DNA from: Bacteroidales bacterium
GTDB taxonomy: Bacteria > Bacteroidota > Bacteroidia > Bacteroidales > UBA932
DNA: 5,740 nt
Reading direction: 5' to 3'
Assembly (NCBI GenBank): GCA_013335275.1
Contig: JAAXVX010000099.1
Coordinates: 1-5,740 of the forward strand
Shown one piece after another: positions 1 to 5,740 of this stretch; positions within the stretch are counted from its first letter, which is position 1; the number at the start of each line of letters is the position of its first letter. Below the pieces are notes generated by a model. The model was not told the DNA's origin, did no database searches, and saw nothing but the letters and a program-made list of their open reading frames with translations. A program made the translations under genes and the position numbers.

Positions 1-152
1 AGGCTTTTGATATAGGCTTTGAAGAGTTCGTAGACTCGGGACATTTATGCATTATTGAATGGCCCGAAAAAATTGAACAGATACTTCCACCTGATACGCT
101 CAGAGTAAAAATATCTGTTCTTGAAGACGGTACCAGAGAAGTTACTTTCTGA
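1..152 (+). CDS. tsaE: tRNA threonylcarbamoyladenosine biosynthesis protein TsaE, C-terminal fragment
   Basis: This is the 3' end of a gene whose start lies outside the window. The first full codon is at position 3 and 49 residues precede the TGA stop. The visible part contains GFEEFVDSG followed by CIIEWPEKI and ends in a beta-strand-rich tail (VKISVLEDG). This is the typical C-terminal half of the TsaE/YjeE family, in which the LGxEEYxDSG and IEWPE stretches are conserved. TsaE is a small cytoplasmic P-loop ATPase that works with TsaB and TsaD to form N6-threonylcarbamoyladenosine at position 37 of ANN-decoding tRNAs. The Walker A motif would lie upstream and cannot be seen. It is the only plus-strand gene here and converges on the muramidase gene with 15 bp between the stops. 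No hairpin is visible in that gap. Confidence 0.88.
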   Translation, partial: AFDIGFEEFVDSGHLCIIEWPEKIEQILPPDTLRVKISVLEDGTREVTF

Positions 153-167
153 CTTCCCTGAATTAAA

Positions 168-1334
168 TTAGTTTTCCGGATACAACAGGTAAGGGCGTCG
201 TTGCTCTTTGAATTTCGCAACATCTCCTGCCCACATTGCCTTTATTTCGGCAGCTGTTTTTCCCTCTTTTATCATTTTTCTCACATATCCCTGACCGATT
301 AGGTTTTCAAAGAAAGAACGGAAGAAATGATCGTCGAGGCTTAGATTTTTGTATGCATCAACCACATATTCGAGGTTTATACCTGCTTTGTTAATCTCTT
401 CGATAGACGGGGTCTTTCTTAAATCAACACCAAAGCACTCCTTGTCAAGCTGAGGAGGAAATTTCGCACCGGGAATACTCCTTGGAGTGAAAGAGAATTT
501 ATATCCTTTCATATTAGGGTGCCCGTACATCTGGAATGCAGTAGTTGTTCCTCTTCCAAGACTTACAGGAGTCGCTTCAAAATAACAAGTAGAAGGATAG
601 AGATAGATTGACCTCATATCGGGAAGGTTTGGCGACGGTTTCACAGGAAGCTGATACATGCTTGCGTGTGTATAGTTCTTGCATTTAATTACCTTAATGT
701 CACACTGAATGCCGTCTTTGAGCCACTTTTCGCCATTTATCATCCCGGCAAGTTCTCCAAGAGTCATTCCGTGAACAGTTGGAATAGGGAGCCAGCCAAC
801 TCCGGATTTATATTTCATGTCGAGGATAGGTCCGTCTACATAAAACCCGATTGGATTTGGCCTGTCGAGAATAACCATTTTTACCCCGTTTTCTGCGCAG
901 GCTTCCATCATCCTTGCCATAGTTGTGAGGTATGTATAGAAACGAACCCCAACATCCTGAAGGTCAAAAACCATTACATCAATCTCCTTCATAAGTTCAG
1001 AAGCCGGTTTGCCTGTATTTCCCTCATAAAGAGACTTGATTGGAATCCCTGTTTTCTGGTCTACAGAACTTGATACATGTTCGCCGGCATCGGCATCCCC
1101 GCGGAAACCGTGTTCCGGAGACATAATAGCAACTATATTTATTTTAAGAGCAACCAGAGAATCAACAAGATGGGTTTTCCCAATCATCCCGGTCTGATTT
1201 GAGAGGACAGCCACTTTTTTCCCTTGCAAAAGAGGAAGGTACTCGCTTACCGATTCGGCGCCGGTTTTGATGTTCTGGGCCGTGAGTGCACTTGCAAAAG
1301 CCAGGAACAGTCCAATAATTAAAGCTTTTTTCAT
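168..1334 (-). CDS. namZ: Exo-beta-N-acetylmuramidase NamZ-like protein (DUF1343, GH171)
   Basis: The 388-residue product carries a clear signal peptide: MKK, a hydrophobic stretch at about 4-16, and a likely cut after Ala19 (LTA/QN). With no lipobox cysteine, a soluble periplasmic protein is expected. Family hallmarks occur in order: SNQTG (45-49), PEHGFRGD (73-80), DLQDVGVRFYTY (124-135), LDRPNPIG (156-163), a PSPNLP segment (233-238) and LYPSTC...GRGTT (245-264). Characterised DUF1343/GH171 members (NamZ of Bacillus subtilis, with relatives in Tannerella) remove terminal MurNAc from the non-reducing end of peptidoglycan fragments, feeding cell-wall recycling. The function here is inferred from that family. 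The ATG at 1334 is chosen because it directly precedes the signal peptide. It lies 34 bp downstream of selD in the same orientation, so it may be read through from the selenium operon. A TATATTTA sequence in the gap is only a weak promoter candidate. Confidence 0.87.
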   Translation of the reverse strand: MKKALIIGLFLAFASALTAQNIKTGAESVSEYLPLLQGKKVAVLSNQTGMIGKTHLVDSLVALKINIVAIMSPEHGFRGDADAGEHVSSSVDQKTGIPIKSLYEGNTGKPASELMKEIDVMVFDLQDVGVRFYTYLTTMARMMEACAENGVKMVILDRPNPIGFYVDGPILDMKYKSGVGWLPIPTVHGMTLGELAGMINGEKWLKDGIQCDIKVIKCKNYTHASMYQLPVKPSPNLPDMRSIYLYPSTCYFEATPVSLGRGTTTAFQMYGHPNMKGYKFSFTPRSIPGAKFPPQLDKECFGVDLRKTPSIEEINKAGINLEYVVDAYKNLSLDDHFFRSFFENLIGQGYVRKMIKEGKTAAEIKAMWAGDVAKFKEQRRPYLLYPEN

Positions 1335-1368
1335 ATTTCTGAAATTTTGGGTTAGTTTCGTAAATATA

Positions 1369-2406
1369 CTATTTTATTTCCACCCAAAGGGTGCCGATTC
1401 TCTTCTCAATATATCCGATTTCGAAGAGCGGAAAGTTCTCTTTTTTGGCTATTTCACTTACTTTGCTGATACTGTCCGGCTTAACTGCAATGAGCAAACC
1501 TCCGCTAGTTTGAGGGTCGCAAAGAAGAGCCTTTTGCTTTTCTGTCATAGCCGATATTTTATGACCGTAGCTGGCAAAATTACGATGCGTACCACCCGGA
1601 ATGCACTCCTGCCCGATATAGAAATCTGCTCCGGCAATACGGGGAACTTTATCAAACTCCACTACAATCTTCACCCCGCTGCCTTCGGCCATCTCTGCGG
1701 CATGTCCCATGAGCCCGAAACCTGTAACATCGGTCATGGCAGTTACTCCTTCTACCGAAGAGAGGGCAATCCCGGGATGGTTTAACGTGGTCATGAGCCT
1801 GAGTGCTTCGGCTTTATCCTCTTCCCTTGCAACTCCGAATTTTTCGGCAGTAGTAACAAGCCCTATTCCAAGCGGCTTAGTGAGGAAAAGTTTGCAGCCT
1901 TCCTGCGCACCGTTGTTTTTCTTAACCTTTTCTACATCTACTATTCCTGTAACTGCAAGGCCGAATATAGGGTCTGCACTATTGATGCTGTGGCCGCCTG
2001 CAAGCGGGATATTTGCCTGGTCGCACACTTCGCGTGCTCCGGAAACCACCTCTCCGGCAACAGAAGCAGGAAGCTTATCAAGCGGCCAGCCCAGAATGGC
2101 TATTGCCATGAGCGGCTCTCCGCCCATTGCATAAATATCGGAGATTGCATTTGTAGCGGCAACCCTTCCAAAGTCAAAAGGATTGTCTACAATGGGAGTA
2201 AAAAAGTCGGTTGTGCTCACGATTGCCCTTCCTCCACCAATGTCCAATACCGCTGCGTCGTCTTTGCTGTCGTTCCCAACCAGCAGATTTTCGAAAATCT
2301 TTCCCGATTTACTGCTTTTCAATATCTCTTCCAGGTCTTTTGGCGCAATCTTGCAACCGCAGCCTGCACCGGGACTGAATTGTGTGAGCCTGATATTTTC
2401 TCCCAT
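1369..2406 (-). CDS. selD: Selenide, water dikinase (selenophosphate synthetase) SelD
   Basis: SelD converts selenide, ATP and water to selenophosphate, AMP and phosphate in the cytoplasm, supplying activated selenium. The 345-residue protein is collinear with E. coli SelD (347 residues) from end to end. The N-terminal loop [13 protein letters not shown] holds the catalytic pair Cys16 and Lys19 (Cys17 and Lys20 in E. coli). Both cysteines of GCGC are TGC codons, so this is a cysteine form and not a selenocysteine form. Mg/ATP ligands are present at Asp50 (KDDAAV), Asp90 ([11 protein letters not shown]) and Asp226 (MTDVTGFG). The LAGGHS loop (135-140), [11 protein letters not shown] (271-281) and CDPQTSGGL (296-304) are intact. 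The ATG chosen matches the E. coli N-terminus and overlaps the yedF stop by one base (TAATG), pointing to coupled translation without a Shine-Dalgarno sequence. The product would feed SelU, encoded two genes upstream. Confidence 0.97.
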   Translation of the reverse strand: MGENIRLTQFSPGAGCGCKIAPKDLEEILKSSKSGKIFENLLVGNDSKDDAAVLDIGGGRAIVSTTDFFTPIVDNPFDFGRVAATNAISDIYAMGGEPLMAIAILGWPLDKLPASVAGEVVSGAREVCDQANIPLAGGHSINSADPIFGLAVTGIVDVEKVKKNNGAQEGCKLFLTKPLGIGLVTTAEKFGVAREEDKAEALRLMTTLNHPGIALSSVEGVTAMTDVTGFGLMGHAAEMAEGSGVKIVVEFDKVPRIAGADFYIGQECIPGGTHRNFASYGHKISAMTEKQKALLCDPQTSGGLLIAVKPDSISKVSEIAKKENFPLFEIGYIEKRIGTLWVEIK

Positions 2407-2762
2407 TACAGATTGATTATTTTTGTGCTGTTTTGCTGTACATCTATGATATCAAGCATAGTGCCAACGCTTCCTGTCTGTACTTTGTCCAGCAGGTTGT
2501 TAAAAACCAGACATGTTTTACAAATTATGATTTTGGTCCCGCTGCTTTCTGCGGCACGAAACTCTTCAATAACAGGCGACCCTTCGCATACCAGTTTTAC
2601 GCCGTCGCCATACAGGCATATATAAGACGGGCACCGACCTTCGCTTATAAGGAGAGTCAGGTAATTTTTTATGAGTGTGTGGCTCAGCTCCTGTGGCGCT
2701 TCGCCCATTCCGTTCCTGCTGATTATTACTGCAATCTTGCTGTTAATCTCTTTAATTCCCAT
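2406..2762 (-). CDS. yedF: YedF-like selenium metabolism protein, DsrE-like domain only
   Basis: This 118-residue cytoplasmic protein resembles the C-terminal DsrE/DsrF-like half of YedF proteins, a family whose presence correlates with selenium use. Visible similarities are [18 protein letters not shown] (10-27; the family has a VISSDTMGxGxxELG-type segment), LYGDGVKL (50-57), a segment CEGSPVIEE (59-67), ICKTCL (80-85, giving Cys81-x-x-Cys84, matching the family CGTCL) and a closing ML-DII segment. YedF proteins as I know them are about 200 residues with a TusA/SirA-like first domain. That domain is missing here, and the preceding bases code for the end of SelU, so no hidden N-terminus fits. 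The gene starts 3 nt after the selU stop and its TAA overlaps the selD ATG. Its position between the enzymes that make and use selenophosphate suggests handling of reduced selenium or sulfur, perhaps through the CxxC, but this is inference. A generic DsrE-family sulfur carrier is the main alternative. Confidence 0.8.
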   Translation of the reverse strand: MGIKEINSKIAVIISRNGMGEAPQELSHTLIKNYLTLLISEGRCPSYICLYGDGVKLVCEGSPVIEEFRAAESSGTKIIICKTCLVFNNLLDKVQTGSVGTMLDIIDVQQNSTKIINL

Positions 2763-2765
2763 TTG

Positions 2766-3806
2766 TCAGATATTAAATATGGTATCTTTTGCAATACTCT
2801 TTAGTTCTTCAATTGTAGATTTGCTATCCAGCGTATTAAGTTTAACCGTGGGGAGTTTCAGGTCGGTACCGAAACGGGTGGTCAGCTGGCTCCCGTATGC
2901 CGAGTCATAATAGTCGAGACAAATTCTTGCTGCAGTATCTCTGTCGCCGGTCATACAAGCATCAACTGCCATTTTGCACTTGTCAAAACCAAGCCTTTTC
3001 TCAATTTTCTTAATAGATTCCACAAGCCCTTCCAGCGGGAAACAGGCATAGTCTCTCATAAGCCGTTCCATGCGAATTTCATAAGGAGTATCAATTCGTA
3101 TAAGGGGTGATGTGCGCATCTGGTTCCAGAAAGACTGGGGCAAAAAGACCTTACCCACATTTCTGCTTTCATCCTCAACCCATATAACGCGATTGTAATC
3201 CAGAGACTCCAGCTCCCTGCAAAGCATATTCTCAAATTGCTCTGTAGAAGGCTGAATCTCCTGGCCAAGCGAACCAAAAGCAGAGCCTTTATGATTTGAG
3301 ATGCCTTCCAGGTCAATAACCTGCTCGCCGGCCTCCCTTAGTGCCTGAAGAATTTCTGTTTTACCGGAACCGGTATATCCTCCCAGCAAGATTATCTTAC
3401 AGGGAACGTCAAAGCGATCCAGAACATAATGACGGTATGCCTTGTAGCCGTCCATGAGAACGGAACATTTTATCTCAACTGTTTCTATGAGCCAGGCCAT
3501 TGACGAAGAACGCATTCCTCCTCTCCAGCAGTGTATGAGAATTTCGGGAGATTTAAGTTTAAGTGCAAACTTGGTAAAATCCTTCATTTTAGGGCCTGTA
3601 AATTCAAGCCCTCTCTGCACGGCTTTTATCTTTCCCTGCTTTTTGTATATGGTCCCTATCTCTGCACGCTCTTCATCTGAGAACAGCGGTAAATTAAGAG
3701 CCCCGGGGATATGAGCATGCTCATATTCTCCCGGGGATCTTACATCTATTATTGGAAGAGAGTTTCCTCTCTCAATAAATTCTTTAACTGATATTACTTT
3801 TGACAT
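2766..3806 (-). CDS. selU: tRNA 2-selenouridine synthase SelU (MnmH)
   Basis: The 346-residue enzyme exchanges sulfur for selenium in 2-thiouridine at wobble position 34 of tRNAs such as those for Lys, Glu and Gln, using selenophosphate; in other bacteria this goes through a geranylated intermediate. Its N-terminal rhodanese domain (about 1-130) shows IDVRSPGEYEHAHIPGA (20-36) and the active loop CWRGGMRS with catalytic Cys93. The second part is a P-loop domain with Walker A GGYTGSGKT (142-150), the family segment HKGSAFG (172-178) and EDESRNVG (211-218). Length is close to E. coli MnmH (364). The start at 3806 is supported by the N-terminal fit to the family and by a promoter ending 14 bp upstream. 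It is the first gene of the selU-yedF-selD cluster. No residue expected to be essential is missing. Its substrate is made by SelD, encoded two genes downstream. Confidence 0.96.
   Translation of the reverse strand: MSKVISVKEFIERGNSLPIIDVRSPGEYEHAHIPGALNLPLFSDEERAEIGTIYKKQGKIKAVQRGLEFTGPKMKDFTKFALKLKSPEILIHCWRGGMRSSSMAWLIETVEIKCSVLMDGYKAYRHYVLDRFDVPCKIILLGGYTGSGKTEILQALREAGEQVIDLEGISNHKGSAFGSLGQEIQPSTEQFENMLCRELESLDYNRVIWVEDESRNVGKVFLPQSFWNQMRTSPLIRIDTPYEIRMERLMRDYACFPLEGLVESIKKIEKRLGFDKCKMAVDACMTGDRDTAARICLDYYDSAYGSQLTTRFGTDLKLPTVKLNTLDSKSTIEELKSIAKDTIFNI
3701..3736 (-). repeat. Long inverted repeat (stem-loop) inside early selU coding sequence
   Basis: An exact 18-bp palindrome (3709-3726, ATATGAGCATGCTCATAT) is flanked by a second complementary pair, CCCCGGG at 3736-3730 and CCCGGGG at 3707-3701. 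In the selU mRNA this folds into an outer 7-bp all-GC stem, a small internal loop (AGA opposite C) and an inner 7-bp stem capped by CAUG. It covers codons 24-36, the conserved rhodanese PGEYEHAHIPGA stretch, starting about 70 nt after the ATG. The structure is seen directly; any regulatory role is unproven and it may simply follow from the near-symmetric protein motif. Confidence 0.6.
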
Positions 3807-3820
3807 AGTTTTTCCCCACG

Positions 3821-3850
3821 CAAAAGTATGGATTTTTTCTAGAAGTTAAA
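3821..3850 (-). promoter_or_regulatory. Putative Bacteroidota-type promoter of the selU-yedF-selD operon
   Basis: On the minus strand TACTTTTG (3828-3821) is an exact match to the Bacteroidota -7 consensus TAnnTTTG. Upstream, after an 18-bp spacer, TTTA (3850-3847) matches three of four bases of the -33 element TTTG and lies inside the last codons of fadL. Only 14 bp separate the -7 box from the selU ATG, so the leader would be very short. The match to the consensus is observed; promoter activity is inferred. Confidence 0.5.
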
Positions 3851-5200
3851 CCTTAATCCGAATGAAGGAAGGAAAGCAACTGTTTTGAAGTCGCCACCCA
3901 ATACGGTTACTCCGTTCTGAATAATCTTTCCTGTTGTTTTCTGGCCATTGTTAAACTGGAATCCCAGGTCAATTGCCATAGCCTTAAACACCTGATAAGT
4001 TGCACCAACTGTTACGCTCATCTTGTTTGAACCCGGAGATTCCGGACCATACTGGTTAAGGTCAACAGGTGTGCTGTCGTAGATAAATCCCATACGGGCA
4101 GTGAATTTTTCACAAGCTTTGTATTCTGCACCAATACGATAAATCATTGTGTTTTTGAAATTCTTGGGAGTAGCCGAAGTAAGACTTGGGAAAACAATTT
4201 TCAGAGTGTCATAAGCTTTCCATCCTACGTACTGAAGTTCGGCAGAAAGAAGAAGTTTCTTAGTTGCTTTAAAGGCAACACCAAGATTTGTGTTTGAAGG
4301 GACAGGAAGTTCCGATGTGAATGACTTGCCGTCAAGAGAAGTAACGGTTGCTACCGAAGGGTTGTAAAGCGGATTTGTTGATGCAGGAGCAGTGCTTAAA
4401 ACAGTCATAAGAGATTTAAGCTCCGGAGTTGCATAGCTTAAAACTGTTGTTCCGTCATTTACTTTAAGCATAACTTTTGATCTGTATGACAGACCAATAC
4501 TCCATCTCTCATTTGGGCTGTAAAGAATACCAACATTGAAACCTACAGCAGGACTTGCTTTGCCCTGAAGGTTTGCAGATACTGGAGACATTCCCGAAGC
4601 ATTAGTGATTATGGTTTTATATGCAGACGGGAAAACCGGACTTGCAAGATATCCGTTAAGTCCGTTTACCGGCATAAGCCCTTTGTTATACTCAAAGTCT
4701 CCGAAATCTACCATTACACCTGCGCCAATACTCAATTTGTCGCTGAATTTGTATGAGATAGTAGGCTGAACAGAAAATGCCTTAAGAGATATGTTTTGAA
4801 CAAAATGGGATCCGTTCCAGTTATCCGGCCAAAAAAGCGAATTCCCGGCAGGATTGGTTATGCTGATACCCGCATACAGGTTTTTGACAACTTTAACGCC
4901 GATATAGCCAAAAAGAGGCGTTCCAATCGGATTGTCGGTTTGAGCAGTATATGTACCACTTGTATAAGTCACTTTAGAAAACACTCCTGTTGCTCCAAGA
5001 GAAATGTCTACTTTTCCATTCATAAAAGAAAGACCGGCAGGATTGAAAAGCATACTTTCGCCTCCAAGCTTGAGAGCCGTTCCTAAATGTCCCATCCCCA
5101 GCTGGCGGGCACTTTGTGTATTTAACTGATAGCCCTCAGCCATAACAGTGAGACCAATAATATTGGCCAGAAGAAATAGTGAAATTTTCTTTAGTTTCAT
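3839..5200 (-). CDS. OmpP1/FadL family outer-membrane transporter
   Basis: The product (453 residues from the chosen start) is a predicted outer-membrane beta-barrel of the FadL/OmpP1/TodX family, which takes up long-chain fatty acids or other hydrophobic compounds; the substrate here cannot be told. A signal peptide (MKLKK, hydrophobic 6-20, likely cut after Ala21, VMA/EG) precedes the family N-terminal plug: GYQLNTQSARQLGMG (23-37), GTALK and FNPAGL (52-57). The rest is rich in alternating strands and aromatic residues, and the chain ends in LRFNF with the terminal Phe typical of barrel proteins recognised by BAM. An in-frame ATG at 5227 would add nine residues, but it falls within a -7 promoter box and spoils the signal peptide, so the ATG at 5200, preceded by an A-rich stretch, is preferred. 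It ends 32 bp before selU, which has its own putative promoter. Confidence 0.9.
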   Translation of the reverse strand: MKLKKISLFLLANIIGLTVMAEGYQLNTQSARQLGMGHLGTALKLGGESMLFNPAGLSFMNGKVDISLGATGVFSKVTYTSGTYTAQTDNPIGTPLFGYIGVKVVKNLYAGISITNPAGNSLFWPDNWNGSHFVQNISLKAFSVQPTISYKFSDKLSIGAGVMVDFGDFEYNKGLMPVNGLNGYLASPVFPSAYKTIITNASGMSPVSANLQGKASPAVGFNVGILYSPNERWSIGLSYRSKVMLKVNDGTTVLSYATPELKSLMTVLSTAPASTNPLYNPSVATVTSLDGKSFTSELPVPSNTNLGVAFKATKKLLLSAELQYVGWKAYDTLKIVFPSLTSATPKNFKNTMIYRIGAEYKACEKFTARMGFIYDSTPVDLNQYGPESPGSNKMSVTVGATYQVFKAMAIDLGFQFNNGQKTTGKIIQNGVTVLGGDFKTVAFLPSFGLRFNF

Positions 5201-5224
5201 TTTTATTCGTTTTAATACAAAAAA

Positions 5225-5232
5225 CAAAACTA
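5225..5232 (-). promoter_or_regulatory. Putative -7 promoter element for the fadL-type gene
   Basis: TAGTTTTG on the minus strand matches the Bacteroidota -7 consensus TAnnTTTG exactly and lies 24 bp before the preferred ATG at 5200. No TTTG is found at the usual distance upstream; that region is instead occupied by the palindrome at 5245-5258. This could mean a weak or activator-dependent promoter. In AT-rich intergenic DNA a chance match is possible. Confidence 0.4.
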
Positions 5233-5244
5233 ATAAAATTTGAT

Positions 5245-5258
5245 ATTAGTATACTAAT
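5245..5258. promoter_or_regulatory. 14-bp perfect palindrome, candidate operator upstream of fadL-type gene
   Basis: ATTAGTATACTAAT is its own reverse complement over all 14 bases. It begins 12 bp upstream of the putative -7 box of the FadL-type gene and so covers the place where RNA polymerase would contact the -33 region. A dyad at this place suits a dimeric regulator. It has no loop and no U-tract, which argues against a terminator. The symmetry is observed; the operator role is inferred. Confidence 0.35.
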
Positions 5259-5301
5259 TTGGGGTCAAAAAACTAAATTATCACAAAATCAACAAAATAA
5301 A

Positions 5302-5330
5302 ACTACACTATCTGTGAAAGATAGTGTAGT
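5302..5330 (-). terminator. Rho-independent terminator of the S9 peptidase gene
   Basis: A perfect 11-bp inverted repeat (ACTACACTATC at 5302-5312, GATAGTGTAGT at 5320-5330) with a 7-nt loop lies 24 bp after the peptidase stop. Read on the minus strand, the stem is followed directly by TTTTATTTTGTTGATTTTG, a T-rich tract fitting intrinsic termination. No such tract follows on the plus strand, so it acts for the minus-strand gene and separates it from the FadL-type gene. Confidence 0.82.
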
Positions 5331-5354
5331 ATAGATATTTGAGCTAAAAGATAA

Positions 5355-5740
5355 CTAGTTATTGTTCATCTGTGGTATTTCCACATCTTCCCTGCAGTCG
5401 CCTATAAGGTGTTTGCTGAAATAATCACCCATTTTCCAGAAATAATATTCGGTCATATCGCCATAAGCATGTCTCTGACCAGGCATGATAAGCATATCAA
5501 AACGCTTGTTTGCGCGGATGAGGGCATTTACCATTCTGAGAGTATTACCAGGGTGAACATTATTGTCAATGTCTCCGGTTACAAGCAAAAGATGTCCTTT
5601 CAGGTTCTTTGCAATTTCTGTATTCTTGTCGATGCTGTATTTAAAAGTGGTGTCGTTCTTTTCGGAAACAGTTTCAAGTACGCCGTTGTGCTGCTCGCTC
5701 CACCAGCGGTTGTAAATGTTGTTTTCATGGTTTCCGGAAC
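5355..5740 (-). CDS. S9 family peptidase (dipeptidyl-peptidase IV-like), C-terminal fragment
   Basis: The gene enters from the right edge; its 5' part is outside the window. The reading frame is open from 5738, giving 127 residues before the TAG stop. The fragment is the end of an alpha/beta-hydrolase domain of the prolyl oligopeptidase/DPP-IV group: SGNHENNIYNRWW at the edge, LLVTGDIDNNVHPGN containing the expected catalytic Asp (fragment residue 58, by alignment with the DDNVH motif of DPP-IV) and PGQRHAYGDM with the expected catalytic His (residue 90). The nucleophilic Ser (GxSxGG) and the N-terminal beta-propeller would lie upstream and are not seen. Such enzymes in Bacteroidota are usually exported and cleave X-Pro or X-Ala dipeptides from peptide N-termini. 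The wording fits Bacteroides-type DPP-IV homologues closely, but the exact specificity cannot be set from this piece. It is followed by a strong terminator. Confidence 0.9.
   Translation of the reverse strand, partial: SGNHENNIYNRWWSEQHNGVLETVSEKNDTTFKYSIDKNTEIAKNLKGHLLLVTGDIDNNVHPGNTLRMVNALIRANKRFDMLIMPGQRHAYGDMTEYYFWKMGDYFSKHLIGDCREDVEIPQMNNN

Noticed and set aside
1361..1388. Promoter for namZ: TATATTTA (1368-1361) with TTTG (1388-1385)
   Set aside because: The -7 box misses the final G, the spacer is only 16 bp, and the -33 part lies in selD coding sequence. It is too weak to list as a feature.
666..1785. Plus-strand open frames at 666-1073 and 1267-1785
   Set aside because: Both lie opposite namZ or selD coding sequence, have no recognisable domain, and have no upstream signal. 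The second runs across the selD-namZ junction, as an accidental frame would.
2341..2370. Possible selenocysteine (TGA) at the SelD active site
   Set aside because: Reading the minus strand gives GGC TGC GGT TGC AAG, so both residues are cysteine codons and no in-frame TGA exists.
1709..2625. Long plus-strand open frames (141 and 211 codons) opposite selD and yedF
   Set aside because: They are antisense to strongly conserved minus-strand genes, their translations look like no protein family and have low-complexity Ser/Pro/Cys content, and one crosses the selD-yedF boundary. They are shadow frames.
3056..3316. Minus-strand 86-codon frame inside selU
   Set aside because: It is in a different frame on the same strand as the well-conserved P-loop domain of SelU, so it is an overlap artefact.
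5201..5227. Upstream ATG at 5227 as start of the FadL-type protein
   Set aside because: It adds MFFVLKRIK before an otherwise standard signal peptide and falls within the putative -7 promoter box, so it would probably not be on the mRNA.
5351..5362. 12-bp palindrome ATAACTAGTTAT at the peptidase stop codon
   Set aside because: It mostly spans the last Asn codons and TAG stop, is short and AT-rich, and the nearby 11-bp hairpin already explains termination.
5355..5588. Separate 77-residue gene starting at a TTG codon at 5588
   Set aside because: The frame stays open upstream to the window edge and the extra residues (SGNHENNIYNRWW and onward) belong to the same S9 peptidase domain, so this is the tail of a larger gene.

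Overview
This window looks like ordinary chromosomal sequence from a member of the Bacteroidota, probably Bacteroidales. The evidence is the protein flavour (a Bacteroides-type S9/DPP-IV peptidase, a GH171/DUF1343 muramidase with a signal peptide, an OmpP1/FadL barrel), the lack of Shine-Dalgarno sequences with A-rich stretches before start codons instead, and exact matches to the Bacteroidota -7 promoter element TAnnTTTG upstream of two genes. This assignment is an inference from the sequence alone. I see no mobile element, tRNA, rRNA, CRISPR array or phage gene.

Layout: the left edge holds the plus-strand 3' end of tsaE (1-152). Every other gene is on the minus strand. In their own direction of transcription, from right to left, they are: the C-terminal end of an S9 dipeptidyl-peptidase IV-like enzyme (5355-5740), closed by a strong hairpin terminator (5302-5330); an intergenic region with a 14-bp palindrome and a -7 box; a FadL/OmpP1 outer-membrane protein (3839-5200); the selenium cluster selU/mnmH (2766-3806), yedF-like DsrE protein (2406-2762) and selD (1369-2406); and a NamZ-like exo-N-acetylmuramidase (168-1334). 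The last gene converges on tsaE with only 15 bp between the stop codons.

The centre of interest is the selenium cluster. SelD makes selenophosphate from selenide and ATP. SelU (MnmH) uses selenophosphate to replace sulfur with selenium in 2-thiouridine at the wobble position of certain tRNAs. The small protein between them resembles only the DsrE-like C-terminal domain of YedF, a family that tracks with selenium metabolism but whose exact role is unknown; the TusA/SirA-like N-terminal half is absent. The genes are packed with a 3-nt gap and a 1-nt overlap, which implies one transcript and probably translational coupling. No selA, selB or selC is seen here, so within this window selenium use points to tRNA modification rather than selenocysteine.

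No wholly new system is evident. The less routine items are the one-domain YedF, a long hairpin inside the early selU coding region, a near-leaderless selU promoter overlapping the end of fadL, and an operator-like palindrome in the fadL promoter.
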